Of a stretch of DNA of 64,000 nt, positions 35,801 through 43,700 are shown piece after piece. The DNA is from Atriophallophorus winterbourni (lineage: Eukaryota > Platyhelminthes > Trematoda > Plagiorchiida > Microphallidae), in the NCBI GenBank assembly GCA_013407085.1, contig JACCGJ010000678.1:90334-154333 (forward strand), read 5' to 3'. Both the position numbers and the translations under genes were made by a program. Position 1 is the first letter of the stretch. Each line of letters opens with the position of its first letter. The notes under the pieces were generated by a model that did not search any database, was not told the DNA's origin, and saw nothing but the letters and a program-made list of their open reading frames with translations.

Positions 35801-36016
35801 TGAGTGAGAATGGTGCTACGAACAATTGCACGACAACAACACCTACCCGACTGCCCTGAGCGAGTTTCACGGCAGCGGCACTGAGCAATTTGCATACGCC
35901 GCCCACTAAGGTTTTCGATCACGTAACGCGGCCTGAAGGTGATCATGGTGGTTGCCGAATGCCGTCCACGACCCTCTCGAACTTCGAATCCCACGTGGTA
36001 TACGGCAACAGTGGAT
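17368..36016 (-). CDS. VPS13D: VPS13-family bridge-like lipid transfer protein, VPS13D-like (C-terminal ~1,430 residues)
   Basis: Fifteen minus-strand exons join in phase: 36016-35847, 35759-35549, 35472-35019, 34138-33932, 33848-33552, 33464-33096, 32510-32427 (tentative), 31959-31624, 28309-28091, 25900-25773, 23126-22939, 22863-22625, 21515-21165, 20805-20203 and 17811-17368 (stop TGA at 17370-17368). Every boundary has GT and AG and the phases agree. The family makes rod-like proteins that move bulk lipid between organelles at contact sites. Seen here are the VAB/SHR-BD region, a beta-trefoil-like part with HHEGSS, the conserved FGSVDFLGNPIGF block, and repeats ending TQPIRGAQ and TKPLGGLFD. 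The HEGSS element favours VPS13D. The chorein N terminus and roughly two thirds of the protein are missing, and no earlier exon was found before the 1,000-N gap. The D assignment is likely, not certain. Confidence 0.88.
18023..18150 (-). mobile_element. SINE with LINE-like tail, partial copy
   Basis: The plus strand reads gcacaagcctgatccaggc, gtgccgcacagtcagagac, gattgcccaggcctagacag. The same block recurs at 20.9, 24.9, 27.7 and 36.1 kb. The last part resembles the LINE 3' untranslated region at 16.0-16.3 kb, giving the minus orientation. It lies in the last VPS13 intron. Confidence 0.75.
18427..18965 (+). repeat. Dispersed ~540-bp repeat, fullest copy
   Basis: It runs from gtgcgaccatctcctcctgg to ccactgtcacccccggttct and includes cctgcaaggcagcaggg and ttttcctcagggttttctcc. 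The 5' half recurs at 23.4 kb and most of it at 29.7 kb. It is markedly more GC-rich than its surroundings. It has no conserved frame; it may be the 5' end of a LINE (see 29.7 kb). Confidence 0.75.
19475..19740 (+). repeat. Palindromic dispersed repeat, first subfamily
   Basis: It contains ccattaccggtttcgggctg, gccgtcatcaggtggagac and the internal hairpin aagaatcac-aaa-gtgattctt (19671-19691 region), then a block ending cgaccaatata. It lies in the last VPS13 intron. Confidence 0.75.
20873..21065 (-). mobile_element. SINE with LINE-like tail, diverged copy
   Basis: The plus strand keeps tcacaagcctagatgcaggc, gagactccagcgta and caaatcaattcgatacgg, in the same order as the fuller copies at 24.9 and 36.1 kb. 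It lies in the VPS13 intron between the 21165 and 20805 exon ends. Confidence 0.6.
21165..28309 (-). CDS. VPS13D: VPS13 exons for the conserved C-terminal core
   Basis: Exons 28309-28091, 25900-25773, 23126-22939, 22863-22625 and 21515-21165 encode VNNQLLGAVLPILVSCEP, NPVVIEAEELLLLKLIQFW, FWFEHLSIGCIPLKLSV, FGSVDFLGNPIGFINDL and AGSVSHLLSAMSLDERH, then GGMTSIITQPIRGAQ. The order matches the VPS13 C-terminal region whose amphipathic helices touch lipid droplets or mitochondria in characterised family members. Introns carry a foldback-like element, two SINEs, CR1 and RTE-like insertions. Confidence 0.88.
21583..22530 (-). mobile_element. RTE-like LINE, young 5'-truncated copy in a VPS13 intron
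   Basis: A 194-codon open frame (22464-21880) reads RVYKAAVRAVLLYGCETWTL, RRSILGVS-like NRCLRSILGVSCYNRM, LHRLRWLGHVLRMPDHRLPK and QWRSCTKHLLGVFA. Upstream, RFTYLGSCINNSASLDDE continues in another frame, so one frameshift exists near 22440. The 3' untranslated part ends in ATG/TCA triplets at 21583. It lies in the same orientation as VPS13 and ends 68 bases before the acceptor of exon 21515-21165. Confidence 0.9.
23415..23660 (+). repeat. Dispersed ~540-bp repeat, 5' half
   Basis: It matches 18427-18670 closely (gtgcgactatctcctcctgg, ggaatttgggtacaaagcgg, cctgcaaggcagcaggg, tttttcctcaggg) and then diverges. It lies in a VPS13 intron, antisense to the gene. Confidence 0.75.
24300..24630 (+). 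mobile_element. CR1-like LINE 3' end
   Basis: The plus frame SVRVCFAWNGLPSTLTQSIN then HEFKTKLDKFLMNY is the terminal segment of the CR1-type polyprotein (compare TWNSLSEEITRSESVEVF at 29.3 kb). It is followed by the family tail ctatggttattgttaagctt and gctttttagaccat. It is heavily 5'-truncated and lies in a VPS13 intron. Confidence 0.75.
24890..25225 (+). mobile_element. SINE with LINE-like tail, fullest copy
   Basis: The unique 5' part (gatgggtttcgaacacatat, gctaaattgattggtcacc, gctgcatgctgaaatacgc) is followed by a pyrimidine-rich stretch. The tail then reads gggcaacctgacagtatctc, agcccacgtgcag, tgtgcggcactt. The tail aligns to the LINE 3' untranslated block near 16.2-16.3 kb. Minus-orientation copies at 20.9 and 36.1 kb contain the same 5' part. 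Confidence 0.7.
26632..27090. mobile_element. Foldback-like element, copy 3 (short inverted pair)
   Basis: The left arm (minus, about 26632-26830) and right arm (plus, about 26890-27063) are an imperfect inverted repeat around a 60-base centre. Both contain aattggctttctc, ggttcgtgggtgaa, attagcgtt and gatatgcgctttggc. Either arm matches the right arm of the element at 5.8-6.1 kb. It lies in the VPS13 intron 28090-25901. Confidence 0.7.
27685..27790 (-). mobile_element. SINE tail fragment
   Basis: gcacaagcctgattcaggca, gtgccgcacagtcagagac, agttgcccaggcctagacag on the plus strand match the 18.0-kb copy. Only the LINE-like tail portion is present. Confidence 0.75.
28713..29480 (+). mobile_element. 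CR1-like LINE 3' fragment, antisense in a VPS13 intron
   Basis: It reads TTEKDLGIWVSFNIKPGHHC, INTYIRPVIDYPIQAWAPWL, RKDIELLDRIYHRATKLM, then, after a frameshift, RRIRSDLKLTFKILH. It ends TWNSLSEEITRSESVEVF and FASKLDEFMTNH, with the family tail tgtttattgttaagctta. Frameshifts make it inactive. Confidence 0.85.
29684..30140 (+). repeat. Dispersed ~540-bp repeat, copy abutting a LINE endonuclease
   Basis: cctgcaaggcagcaaggat, ttttcctcagggttcactcc, gaggcgccagtcatccgcc and ccactgccgcccccggct match 18427-18965, with an internal deletion near 29830. It runs straight into the LINE endonuclease piece that follows. Confidence 0.75.
30150..30580 (+). mobile_element. LINE endonuclease fragment
   Basis: GVNTMVLINVYAPTLPCW carries the N-V-Y-A-P-T motif of the apurinic-like endonuclease. 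MSVCVTNNYFHERSPQHKTA then WKQHGLRHYLDVILAR fits the later T-W...H..DY..... part of the same domain in the zinc-finger LINE family. It is frameshifted and truncated. Confidence 0.7.
30833..31350. repeat. Direct duplication of a ~118-bp unit
   Basis: 30833-30949 and 31233-31350 share agcgaaactcgagt, ccaatgtggaccgtcgtgat, aaactttgtgaatat and cgaaggactt, with about 90% identity by eye and a 400-base offset. It lies in a VPS13 intron and its origin is unknown. Confidence 0.8.
31624..32510 (-). CDS. VPS13D: VPS13 exons before the APT1-like region, one tentative
   Basis: Exon 31959-31624 (112 codons) reads PLGIGISVISSFAEELVYAS and ends LTDCVQLEIGRIQ. It splices in phase to VNNQLLGAVLPIL of the next exon, a junction conserved in VPS13. 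Between it and the preceding exon I propose an 84-base exon at 32510-32427 (starts HRYKDGQKEP, ends QPQFR) with a clean cag acceptor and gtaagt donor in phase 0. The short exon is supported only by splice sites and frame. Confidence 0.6.
33096..34138 (-). CDS. VPS13D: VPS13 exons for the beta-trefoil-like segment
   Basis: Three exons in phase 0 (34138-33932, 33848-33552, 33464-33096; 69, 99 and 123 codons) encode SQLWWLAPSGHIHHEGSSSP, KAYQTWRIDQHGLLVNNAL and RLRVFVYSDGVTRVLRV. Tandem W-x-L and HEGSS elements are the ricin-B-like part known in VPS13D. The last intron is only 87 bases, against kilobases elsewhere in the gene. Confidence 0.82.
34230..34990 (-). mobile_element. CR1-like LINE 3' end, sense orientation in a VPS13 intron
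   Basis: The minus strand reads TEKKDLGVWISSNLKSSWQC, DTYIRPTMEYAVQTWSPWL, then EERIATLYLFDFSYRRLRGD. The tail carries the complement of ggtccaaaaagcaaagact, the CR1 3' end seen at other copies. A stop follows WLQKDV. Confidence 0.85.
35019..36016 (-). CDS. VPS13D: VPS13 exons for the VAB/SHR-BD domain
   Basis: Exons 36016-35847, 35759-35549 and 35472-35019 encode YHVGFEVREGRGRHS, FRPRYVIENLSGRRMQ, EPFHWPRDDRDCLLCVR, WSGGFQID and FHVLLEDANSLPPPYRLEN. In VPS13 proteins this is the end of the VAB repeats that bind adaptors with a Pro-x-Pro motif. The split codons fit (phases 1, 2, then 0). The acceptor at 35473 was chosen because it alone keeps the frame into SQAYDRLFLRV. The first exon begins mid-codon, so an upstream exon must exist. 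Confidence 0.88.
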
Positions 36017-36119
36017 CTAATGAAAATGCAAACAAATAACAGATGTCTACGACGACAATGGAGACGATTGAAAATTGAAACATGACCGCTTGTGTAAAAT
36101 AAGTAGTTTTGAGTGCAAT

Positions 36120-36370
36120 GTATGGTATGAAAGTACAAGCCTGATGCAGGCAAAGTGCCGCACAGTCAGAGACTGCACGTGGGCTAAGATACTGTCAGGT
36201 TGCCCAGGCCTAGACAGATATGAGGAAGAAAAAAGAACGGGAAAAGATAGTGAGACTCCAGCCTGTTTCAGCATGCAGCTCATTACCTCTGGCCAATCAA
36301 TTTAGCACGGTGTTAGCCGCACAGCACAAAGTAGAGTGCAATGTTGAGCAAACCGAAGAGTTTGTAGTTG
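36120..36370 (-). mobile_element. SINE with LINE-like tail, near full length
   Basis: The plus strand has gtacaagcctgatgcaggca, gtgccgcacagtcagagac, gttgcccaggcctagacag, then the unique part gagactccagcctg, catgcagctcattacc and caatcaatttagcacgg. This is the same order as 24890-25225 inverted. It lies just upstream of the first visible VPS13 exon. Confidence 0.75.
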
Positions 36371-36702
36371 CCAAACATGTGACGGAGCAGAATGTGTATG
36401 AATAGGACACAATACTATTGCAGATGCGTGAATGATACTATCGAAAGATGCAAATCACTCGTACTTGGATGTTATGTAGAGCACCACATTCCTGCATAAT
36501 ATAAGCGGGGGAAACCGACGACAACAATATGCATTGTACACTCGACCCTTAGTATTGAGGGAAATATCGCTGCCCGATTGAAGTGCATCAAATAATATGC
36601 TAACGCAATATGTGCAATATGGTACACATACTTCTAAGGGAAAGAAAACAGGCGAGGCGTTGTGTTATTGCGCGCAAAATGCTAGAACTGAAAAAGGAGC
36701 TA

Positions 36703-37127
36703 TATATTGTGGTGCTCACATCCCCATCCCTTACACACCACTACCGGTTTCTGGCTGTTTGCCGTCATCAGGTGGAGACAGTAAGTTCAGGTTCAGTGAG
36801 CCTTATATATATGCGCCTCGAGCGCTTGACCAGGAATCACTTTGTGATTCTGTATTTGAACATCGTGGTTCTTTGTAAGAACTCAATATAACAGTGGCAT
36901 ACAAATATAACTTTGTTTACCACTTTTCCACTGTTTCAAGGCTCGCTGAACCTGATCTTACTGTCTCCATCTGATGACGGAAAACAGCAGCGGTAGTGGT
37001 GTGTAAGTGCGGGGGATATGAACAACAAGATATATTGGTCGTGTATAAGCGCCTGAGTGCTTGGCAAGACATCACTTTGTTGATCACTATACCACGGTTT
37101 CAAGGACTCACTGAACACGATCTTACT
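36703..37127. repeat. Palindromic dispersed repeat, inverted pair cut by the gap
   Basis: The forward arm at 36703-36803 (ccactaccggtttctggctg, cgtcatcaggtggagacag) and the inverted arm at 36935-37035 (cttactgtctccatctgatg, gcggtagtggtgtgtaagtg) flank a middle with gaatcactttgtgattc. A further inverted piece runs into the N gap. Confidence 0.8.
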
Positions 37128-38127
37128 NNNNNNNNNNNNNNNNNNNNNNNNNNNNNNNNNNNNNNNNNNNNNNNNNNNNNNNNNNNNNNNNNNNNNNNNN
37201 NNNNNNNNNNNNNNNNNNNNNNNNNNNNNNNNNNNNNNNNNNNNNNNNNNNNNNNNNNNNNNNNNNNNNNNNNNNNNNNNNNNNNNNNNNNNNNNNNNNN
37301 NNNNNNNNNNNNNNNNNNNNNNNNNNNNNNNNNNNNNNNNNNNNNNNNNNNNNNNNNNNNNNNNNNNNNNNNNNNNNNNNNNNNNNNNNNNNNNNNNNNN
37401 NNNNNNNNNNNNNNNNNNNNNNNNNNNNNNNNNNNNNNNNNNNNNNNNNNNNNNNNNNNNNNNNNNNNNNNNNNNNNNNNNNNNNNNNNNNNNNNNNNNN
37501 NNNNNNNNNNNNNNNNNNNNNNNNNNNNNNNNNNNNNNNNNNNNNNNNNNNNNNNNNNNNNNNNNNNNNNNNNNNNNNNNNNNNNNNNNNNNNNNNNNNN
37601 NNNNNNNNNNNNNNNNNNNNNNNNNNNNNNNNNNNNNNNNNNNNNNNNNNNNNNNNNNNNNNNNNNNNNNNNNNNNNNNNNNNNNNNNNNNNNNNNNNNN
37701 NNNNNNNNNNNNNNNNNNNNNNNNNNNNNNNNNNNNNNNNNNNNNNNNNNNNNNNNNNNNNNNNNNNNNNNNNNNNNNNNNNNNNNNNNNNNNNNNNNNN
37801 NNNNNNNNNNNNNNNNNNNNNNNNNNNNNNNNNNNNNNNNNNNNNNNNNNNNNNNNNNNNNNNNNNNNNNNNNNNNNNNNNNNNNNNNNNNNNNNNNNNN
37901 NNNNNNNNNNNNNNNNNNNNNNNNNNNNNNNNNNNNNNNNNNNNNNNNNNNNNNNNNNNNNNNNNNNNNNNNNNNNNNNNNNNNNNNNNNNNNNNNNNNN
38001 NNNNNNNNNNNNNNNNNNNNNNNNNNNNNNNNNNNNNNNNNNNNNNNNNNNNNNNNNNNNNNNNNNNNNNNNNNNNNNNNNNNNNNNNNNNNNNNNNNNN
38101 NNNNNNNNNNNNNNNNNNNNNNNNNNN
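37128..38127. other. Assembly gap of exactly 1,000 N
   Basis: The run is 1,000 bases long, the usual placeholder for a gap of unknown size. The two flanks need not be neighbours in the genome. Confidence 0.98.
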
Positions 38128-39209
38128 CACCAATAAGACCGATACATGTGCAACCACAGCAGCAAAAAAGAAGTTTTGGATAAAGATGCCGCATTCTCGA
38201 TCGGTGACAGGAGCAAAGGAGACGACACAAATTCAAGTGATGGAGAGCTCAAGCATTTCGAGAAACCTACTAATGCAGTCACCGTAGTGACCAAGGTCTC
38301 CATTGTTCAAGAACAATTGCCTGACGAGAATAGTGGTCAATGCGAAAGCGCACAAAACTGTCACCTCAATGAAGATTGCAGTCCGTCCAAGAGCACAGCA
38401 TCATCTCCGAACGACACATCAGCAAGTACTTGTACGACAAAACTTCCGATTCGGCGAGTGAGCAGTACTCCAAATTTACAGGCTATTTCATTGGAGCCAC
38501 TGAAACCCATTCTAAAAAACCCGATACAAAAGAGCCCAGGCCCACTGCCCAAATCAAATTCACTGGATGATTCTGAGCTGTTTGCTGGAATCGATTGTCA
38601 ACAACAGTTTGGTATGATCGATGAAGACTCGACATTGGTGGACGATGCAAAACGATCCACTCGTCAATTTAATGGATCGATCGGGGATGTTGGATCTACC
38701 CGACCGCTGCTCCCGATTCAGTTTCCGAAATGGGCATTGAGAACTGACAAGCAGAGCGGGGTTTTCTAGTGTTTCTCTTAAACATAAACAAGAAACTAGC
38801 AAGTTCCTCGCCACGAATTCTACTCGACGTGCAAGTGTTGGAAGCCCGCTGTATCCTGAGTGCCCAGCATGAGATTCGAGCGGGCAAGTTTTATGTCAAA
38901 GCTCGTATACCGCCACAAGGTGCCAGAACAAGCGGCTCAATGTTTTTATTGAACATCACCACTAATAAAAATGCACACCTGTTCGGCAAGTCCAATCACG
39001 CTACCTGTGGTAGCACCCCAGTTCGGCGCGCCTATCGTTCATTTGTATTCTGGCATGCAATAACACTGGAAACCGACCAACCCAGTTTTGTCGACCAGAC
39101 TCGGATTCTGTCAAAAATTCACGGTCCAGCTTATTCGACCATTGGCATTTCACCCCACAACCAGTTGGAATTGCGACTAGACTTGAAAGAACGTGATGTA
39201 TCAAACAGC
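38128..39209 (+). pseudogene. Processed retrocopy of the tandem C2-domain gene
   Basis: From 38576 the sequence matches the gene at window start at about 97% by eye. It passes exactly from exon 1 to exon 2 (cca-caa-ggt-gcc-aga) with the 2,815-base intron missing. It also shows 5' coding sequence lying off the left edge in the parent (KPILKNPIQKSPGPL, RRVSSTPNLQAISLEP). One A is lost in gacaaag-cag near 38749, shifting the frame into a stop at 38767-38769. A second frame then resumes to 39209 (RSKIHGP-like ILSKIHGPAYSTIG, ERDVSNS), where similarity ends abruptly in the middle of parental exon 2. The second C2 domain is absent, so no complete protein can be made. The 5' end is hidden by the N gap. 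Confidence 0.92.
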
Positions 39210-39725
39210 AAATGAGACCATGCTACCAAATACTAATCCAAGATCCGACACTCAATCAAACCTCGACGCACCCTTTAAACACAAAAGAGTCTACAAGTCT
39301 GGAGATACGGTTTATGTACGCATGTTCAGAAGAAACGGTTCATACTGAGAGCCTGTCGTTATTATACAACCTTTCGGAACCGTTCTTTATGAGGTCCGTT
39401 CTGAGGGAGTGATACAAATGAGACATATCAATCATATCAGAAGACGCCAGACGAAGTTCACTGAGATACCAAGAATGAAAAATGGGGAACGCCATTACAC
39501 CTATTATAGACACGTTTGGCTTGCCACAAGTCCACATCAAAGACACGAGCCAATAACTGAGCCTAACGACAACCGGAGCAAGCCATTAAGCACGCTTCGC
39601 AACGCATGCATTACCCGTGAATCGGCTGAACATCGGCGAACCCTTACGGGAAAACCTACGAAACAGACTTCGAAATGCGGAGGTGCTGCGGGAGCAGTTG
39701 CAACGTGCCATGCTCGCTGTGCACC
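39210..39725 (+). mobile_element. Gypsy LTR retrotransposon, 3' end of pol
   Basis: It is in frame from the first base after the retrocopy: NETMLPNTNPRSDTQSNL, then KRVYKSGDTVYVRMFRRNGS, a TGA in place of Trp, then EPVVIIQPFGTVLYEVRS and RHINHIRRRQTKF. The G-D-x-V-x-V-R and R-H-x-N-x-x-R motifs are the end of the Gypsy integrase (GPY/F-type module). The tail frame ends HPIAR-stop near 39722. An LTR may follow from about 39780 but I could not delimit it. Confidence 0.85.
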
Positions 39726-40289
39726 CCATTGCTCGTTAATCATTAAATCGATTATTGACAGTGAACGAACTATGATTTAATCATCAATCAAGATTCGCTA
39801 GTTCGTGCATATTGTGATTCTCAGTCACGGTACAACCTTTCTTTGTTATCATTCATTCGGCCAATAGCCGAGTTCCAGTTCGGTTTTTTCAGAGGACTGC
39901 TGGGCCAGTTGACACCCCACGTATAACAGACACCGAACGAAAGCCTGAATGGTTTCGTCTTACGAAGCATCCGTTGATCTTAAACATATCGTGAAGGACA
40001 GAGTGACACCGCTGACGTGCTTTCAAAGACTGGTCGACAGAGCATGTTTCATTCTTTCGCCAGCGCCGCGTGCTGTGTTTGGCAGTCTACAGAATGGAAA
40101 TGGTCGTATTCGAAGATCTACTCTACGGTGAGTGGAATCGGGAACCCCTTAGGAGGACCGCACTTGATGGTTGAACACAAATACGTTTGCCAAAAGTGAG
40201 ATGAACAAGCTTTGAACTTGACGTGCACGCAGTTAGACATTAAACTTGCTCTGGGTGATTACTTTGTATGTCCAACGCGTTAAAGTGTC
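39726..40289. other. Possible Gypsy LTR or unannotated spacer
   Basis: It begins after the pol stop. The terminal position suggests an LTR, but no repeated partner is in the window to compare. No coding similarity was seen. Confidence 0.35.
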
Positions 40290-40525
40290 ATCTCCTCCAA
40301 GAGGAAGAGGTTGATGCTGATATGCGGCTACTGTAGCACAATTACGTTCCGCGCGCAACCCATATCGATCGACCGAATACTGCCTATCACTGTGAGCAAT
40401 ACCCAAGAGATCGTTCCTTTTGAATCGGACTGTTCAGTCATTCAAAACGTTGTAGAACATGTATCCAACATGCGTATGTAATGTACATCTACGATTGACA
40501 TCGACCGAAAGAGGCCAACAGGTCG
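40290..40525 (+). mobile_element. Zinc-finger LINE 3' end, decayed
   Basis: A frame near 40365-40460 reads YHCEQYPRDRSF then IGLFSHSKRCRT, matching the C-terminal finger YRCQRCGRDCSSRIGLFSHF at 57.6 kb. It ends with the same terminal sequence ccgaaagaggccaaca. Confidence 0.7.
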
Positions 40526-41010
40526 TGACTCCAGCGAGTTTCATTTAAGTGGCATTAATGCAACAACTTATTGAACTATCCACTAGGTCCGTTAGATGTG
40601 AGGTTGCCTTTTCAGTGTCAGAATGAGTAAAATATGGCATCCATTCGAATCCGGTGGACAGCACGTCAATTTGAATCGATATGGAGCCACGTACAACAAA
40701 GTTGCTTTGTTGTATTTTTATTAGTACTCTTCCTCTTGAATTTGTGTAGCATATGGAGCATTAAGTTTGCTCAAAGCGAACTTTGTTTGTGAGCATTTTC
40801 AAACTGGGTTGTTCGCTTGTCACCAACCTTATTTCACGTGTGTGATCCATATGCAATTACCGATCGATCCATAAGGGCCACGTGAAAATTACTCTCATGA
40901 TTATTTTAAGCTAAAGCTAAACAAAGTAGATAGACAAGTCTCGTTCAAATGAAGGATGTTAGTATTACCAGATTTCAAGTTTGAATACATGGCTAAGGAT
41001 AGTTTATGAA

Positions 41011-41085
41011 GTCGCGATAGCATAGCGGATATAAGGTTCAACTTTCATTTTGAAGGTCAGCGATCGAATCGCATGCAATGGTGGC
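41011..41085 (+). repeat. tRNA-like sequence, probable SINE head
   Basis: tagcatagcgg at 41018 fits the pol III A box and gatcgaatc at 41062 fits the B box, at the +8 and +52 positions of a tRNA beginning at 41011. A ttcaa/ttgaa anticodon-like stem is present. The acceptor and part of the T stem do not pair, so a working tRNA is unlikely. Confidence 0.5.
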
Positions 41086-41539
41086 ACATTTCAAGGTATT
41101 CGCTGAACCGTTTCCTTCACACCGTATTAAAATTTTGAAATGAGCTGTAGAATAGACGTAAATTATCTTGACAGTTTGTAAAACAACCCTACTCACTAAG
41201 ACAATCCCTATATTGTTTAATCTACGGCTACTGTTAAAGATTTGCGTTTTGGACATTGAAACTAAATTACTTTGAATCAAATCTTATATAGAGCTTTGTG
41301 TTATGAAAACCACAAATAAGCTACTGACTTGAGTACACTTAGACCGAATAAATAGTAAAAAGGCGCGTGACCTTATCTAAACTATTCGTCATGGCTAGCA
41401 AGTAAATTCATAATGCCCGAGAATTTATTTTATACTTACCAACACATGTGTAACGTCAGCAAATATTGTAGAGATTATTGTATCAATTTAGGTTTTAATT
41501 TTAATCTCACAATTCTTTGTTACACGATTCGTTTAATGT

Positions 41540-41800
41540 ATATTATTCAAGTGATGTGTTGCCCACTGTTTCAAGGTTCACTAAACCTAATCTTACTGTC
41601 TCCACCTGATGACGGCAAACAGTCAGAAACCGGTAGTGGAGTGTAAATGCTGGGGATGTGAGCAACACATTACTTTGGTCATCCATAAGCGCCTTGAGTG
41701 CTCGACCACGAATCACTATGTGATTCTGTGTTTCAACATCGCGGTTCGTTCTACGAACCCTATACAACAGTGTCATTCATATATTACTTTGTTTACTTTA
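41540..41800 (-). repeat. Palindromic dispersed repeat, first subfamily
   Basis: cttactgtctccacctgatg, acggcaaacagtcagaaacc and gaatcactatgtgattc give the same module order as 19475-19740, inverted. Confidence 0.75.
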
Positions 41801-41824
41801 TTTAAATTATATTAATTTAATTCA

Positions 41825-42280
41825 ATTCAATTCAATTTTAATGGTCTAAAAAGCATATAGCTTTACAAAAACCACAGAAAAATATGGAAAATTACAAATA
41901 ACATATCTCAGTAAAAACGGGATTTATTTGCTTACTGAACAGTTCGGGAATCAGGTAAAAATCCAAATGATAGAAACTGTTTTCACTCAGTGGAATGGCA
42001 CATGTATGTCCATGGGGTCGAGATGATTTGATGTGTGAGTTCAAAGTTATTAGGTTGTGGAATACATAGTCTCAATGTTCGGATGGGTCGACAGGAATTT
42101 GTCTAAGCTGGATTTGAATATGTCCAAGTTAGGTGCATGTGCAACATTCGAGGGTAGGGAGTTCCAAGTGAAACATACACGTGCAGAATAAAAATATCTT
42201 CTCGAGTGTATCACATTATTCGTGAACAAACCTCAGAACCAGAAATAAAACCTCGATTTAATGAATCGAGAACATGATAC
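41825..42280 (-). mobile_element. CR1-like LINE 3' end
   Basis: The minus strand reads RVCFTWNSLPSNVAHAPNLD and FKSSLDKFLSTHPNIE, the terminal CR1 segment. The tail at 41840 is the complement of ggtctaaaaagcatatagct, as in the other copies. Confidence 0.75.
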
Positions 42281-42309
42281 ACTGGAAATATTGTGGAGGT
42301 TCAAGTCAT

Positions 42310-42910
42310 TTACGATGGTACTAGTCACGAGGTTTTCGGTTGATTTCAGAAATCCATCTGCAACAGAAACACAAAAGCACGAAGAAAAACGCAAAGTCAC
42401 ACAACGCAATCTGTATCCGGAAAAATTCGGTTTTTAATGTGAAATGCTTCAGAATGGTTCGAGACACAACATTATTGGAAGCGTGAGAAGGTTGACAACC
42501 TATACCGGTCTCGAAAGATATGCAATTCGTCAAGGGCAATTGAACAAGCCCAGTGTAGAGTAGGTCTAAATAGCACCGTTCGGCGCAAAATTGATTGACA
42601 AATCAGATCGAGATGAGAAATAAGAATGACAATTTTTAAGACGGTGTTTCGATTACTTGGTTTAGATGGGCGTGTGTTTTATTTCTCATTTTCGTAATAA
42701 ACACGTTTGGCTGATCGGATTTCTGTGAGAATTGCGGATGAACGTGAATAGCGTTGGTCGGGTTGAATTTATTGCTGAATCGATATGGAATTGAATGGTG
42801 GGAAATGCGAAGCTGACAAGGTTGTTGTTGGACCGATAATCCGCATAGTGGCGATAAGGCGCCAGATGTTGGCCTTTTATCAATTATAACCGATGACCTG
42901 AGATTTTGGC
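42310..42910 (+). mobile_element. Foldback-like element, copy 4 (one arm)
   Basis: gatatgcaattcgtcaag, gtttagatgggcgtgtg, ggctgatcggatttctgtga, gatgaacgtgaatagcgttg and ccttttatcaattataacc follow the interior and right arm order of 61990-62640. No facing left arm is visible; a CR1 end lies there instead. Confidence 0.5.
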
Positions 42911-43700
42911 ATAACTAACCGGAAGTCAACCAATAATCCAAAGCAGATGTAAGCTTGGCATGTTGCCTGCGAACGGTTTCTAATTTGTGTGTGCTTCAAA
43001 TGCACGTAATAGTCGTTCTGTTCGAAAACGTGTTAAATCCTCACACACGGCAATATGGAAGACAGAGTATCAGTCACAAGCTGCAATCAGACATCATTCA
43101 CACAACCATACAAATTAATGTGATAAACATTCGATGCAACTACGGAATCAGTAAAAAGCGTGGGCTTGTAAGCATGATATTCATGTCTGCACACCGTCAG
43201 GTTGCAACAACCATCCAGAAAAGTGTGTGTTGTTTGAAGTCATCGCGTAGGAGCGTACGACCGAGATTCACGTGCTAATGATGATGTTTACCAGGTTGCG
43301 GATACATTTGTGGAAGATATACGAAAGTTTTCAACTGGAGCGACTAGCTACCGGACACTCACGTAGATTGCGTTATACTGCGAAAATCCCTCATGCACAG
43401 GACAAATGACGTTAGGCGGCTCGGTACTACGTAATGTTGCGATATTTGTAGCAAACATTTGGTGCGCAAAATCATAGAGTCGAGAAATGCAAGTAGTTCG
43501 ATGCAACGTAACCTTATAGTGTTCAAGATGCACATCGCATTGCAAAAAAATGCCGAAAGGGACCAAGAGAATAATTACATGAAAATCCATTAGACACCAA
43601 CAAGTCATTTTTTGAAGACATTTTCAATTAAAAATGTCATTTAGAAAAATCTTCATTGAAGCAGGACAACGGACGATCCCGCTTTTAATACCAGTCTTTA
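42911..43700. other. No supported feature
   Basis: Short open stretches on both strands show no recognisable domain or repeat shared with the rest of the window. Confidence 0.5.

Noticed and set aside
36936..38303. Very long open frames spanning 37-38.3 kb on both strands
   Set aside because: They are created by reading through the 1,000 N; only the retrocopy part to the right has real content.
38361..38814. Minus- and alternate-frame open stretches in the retrocopy
   Set aside because: They overlap the frame that matches the parental C2 gene and have no similarity of their own.
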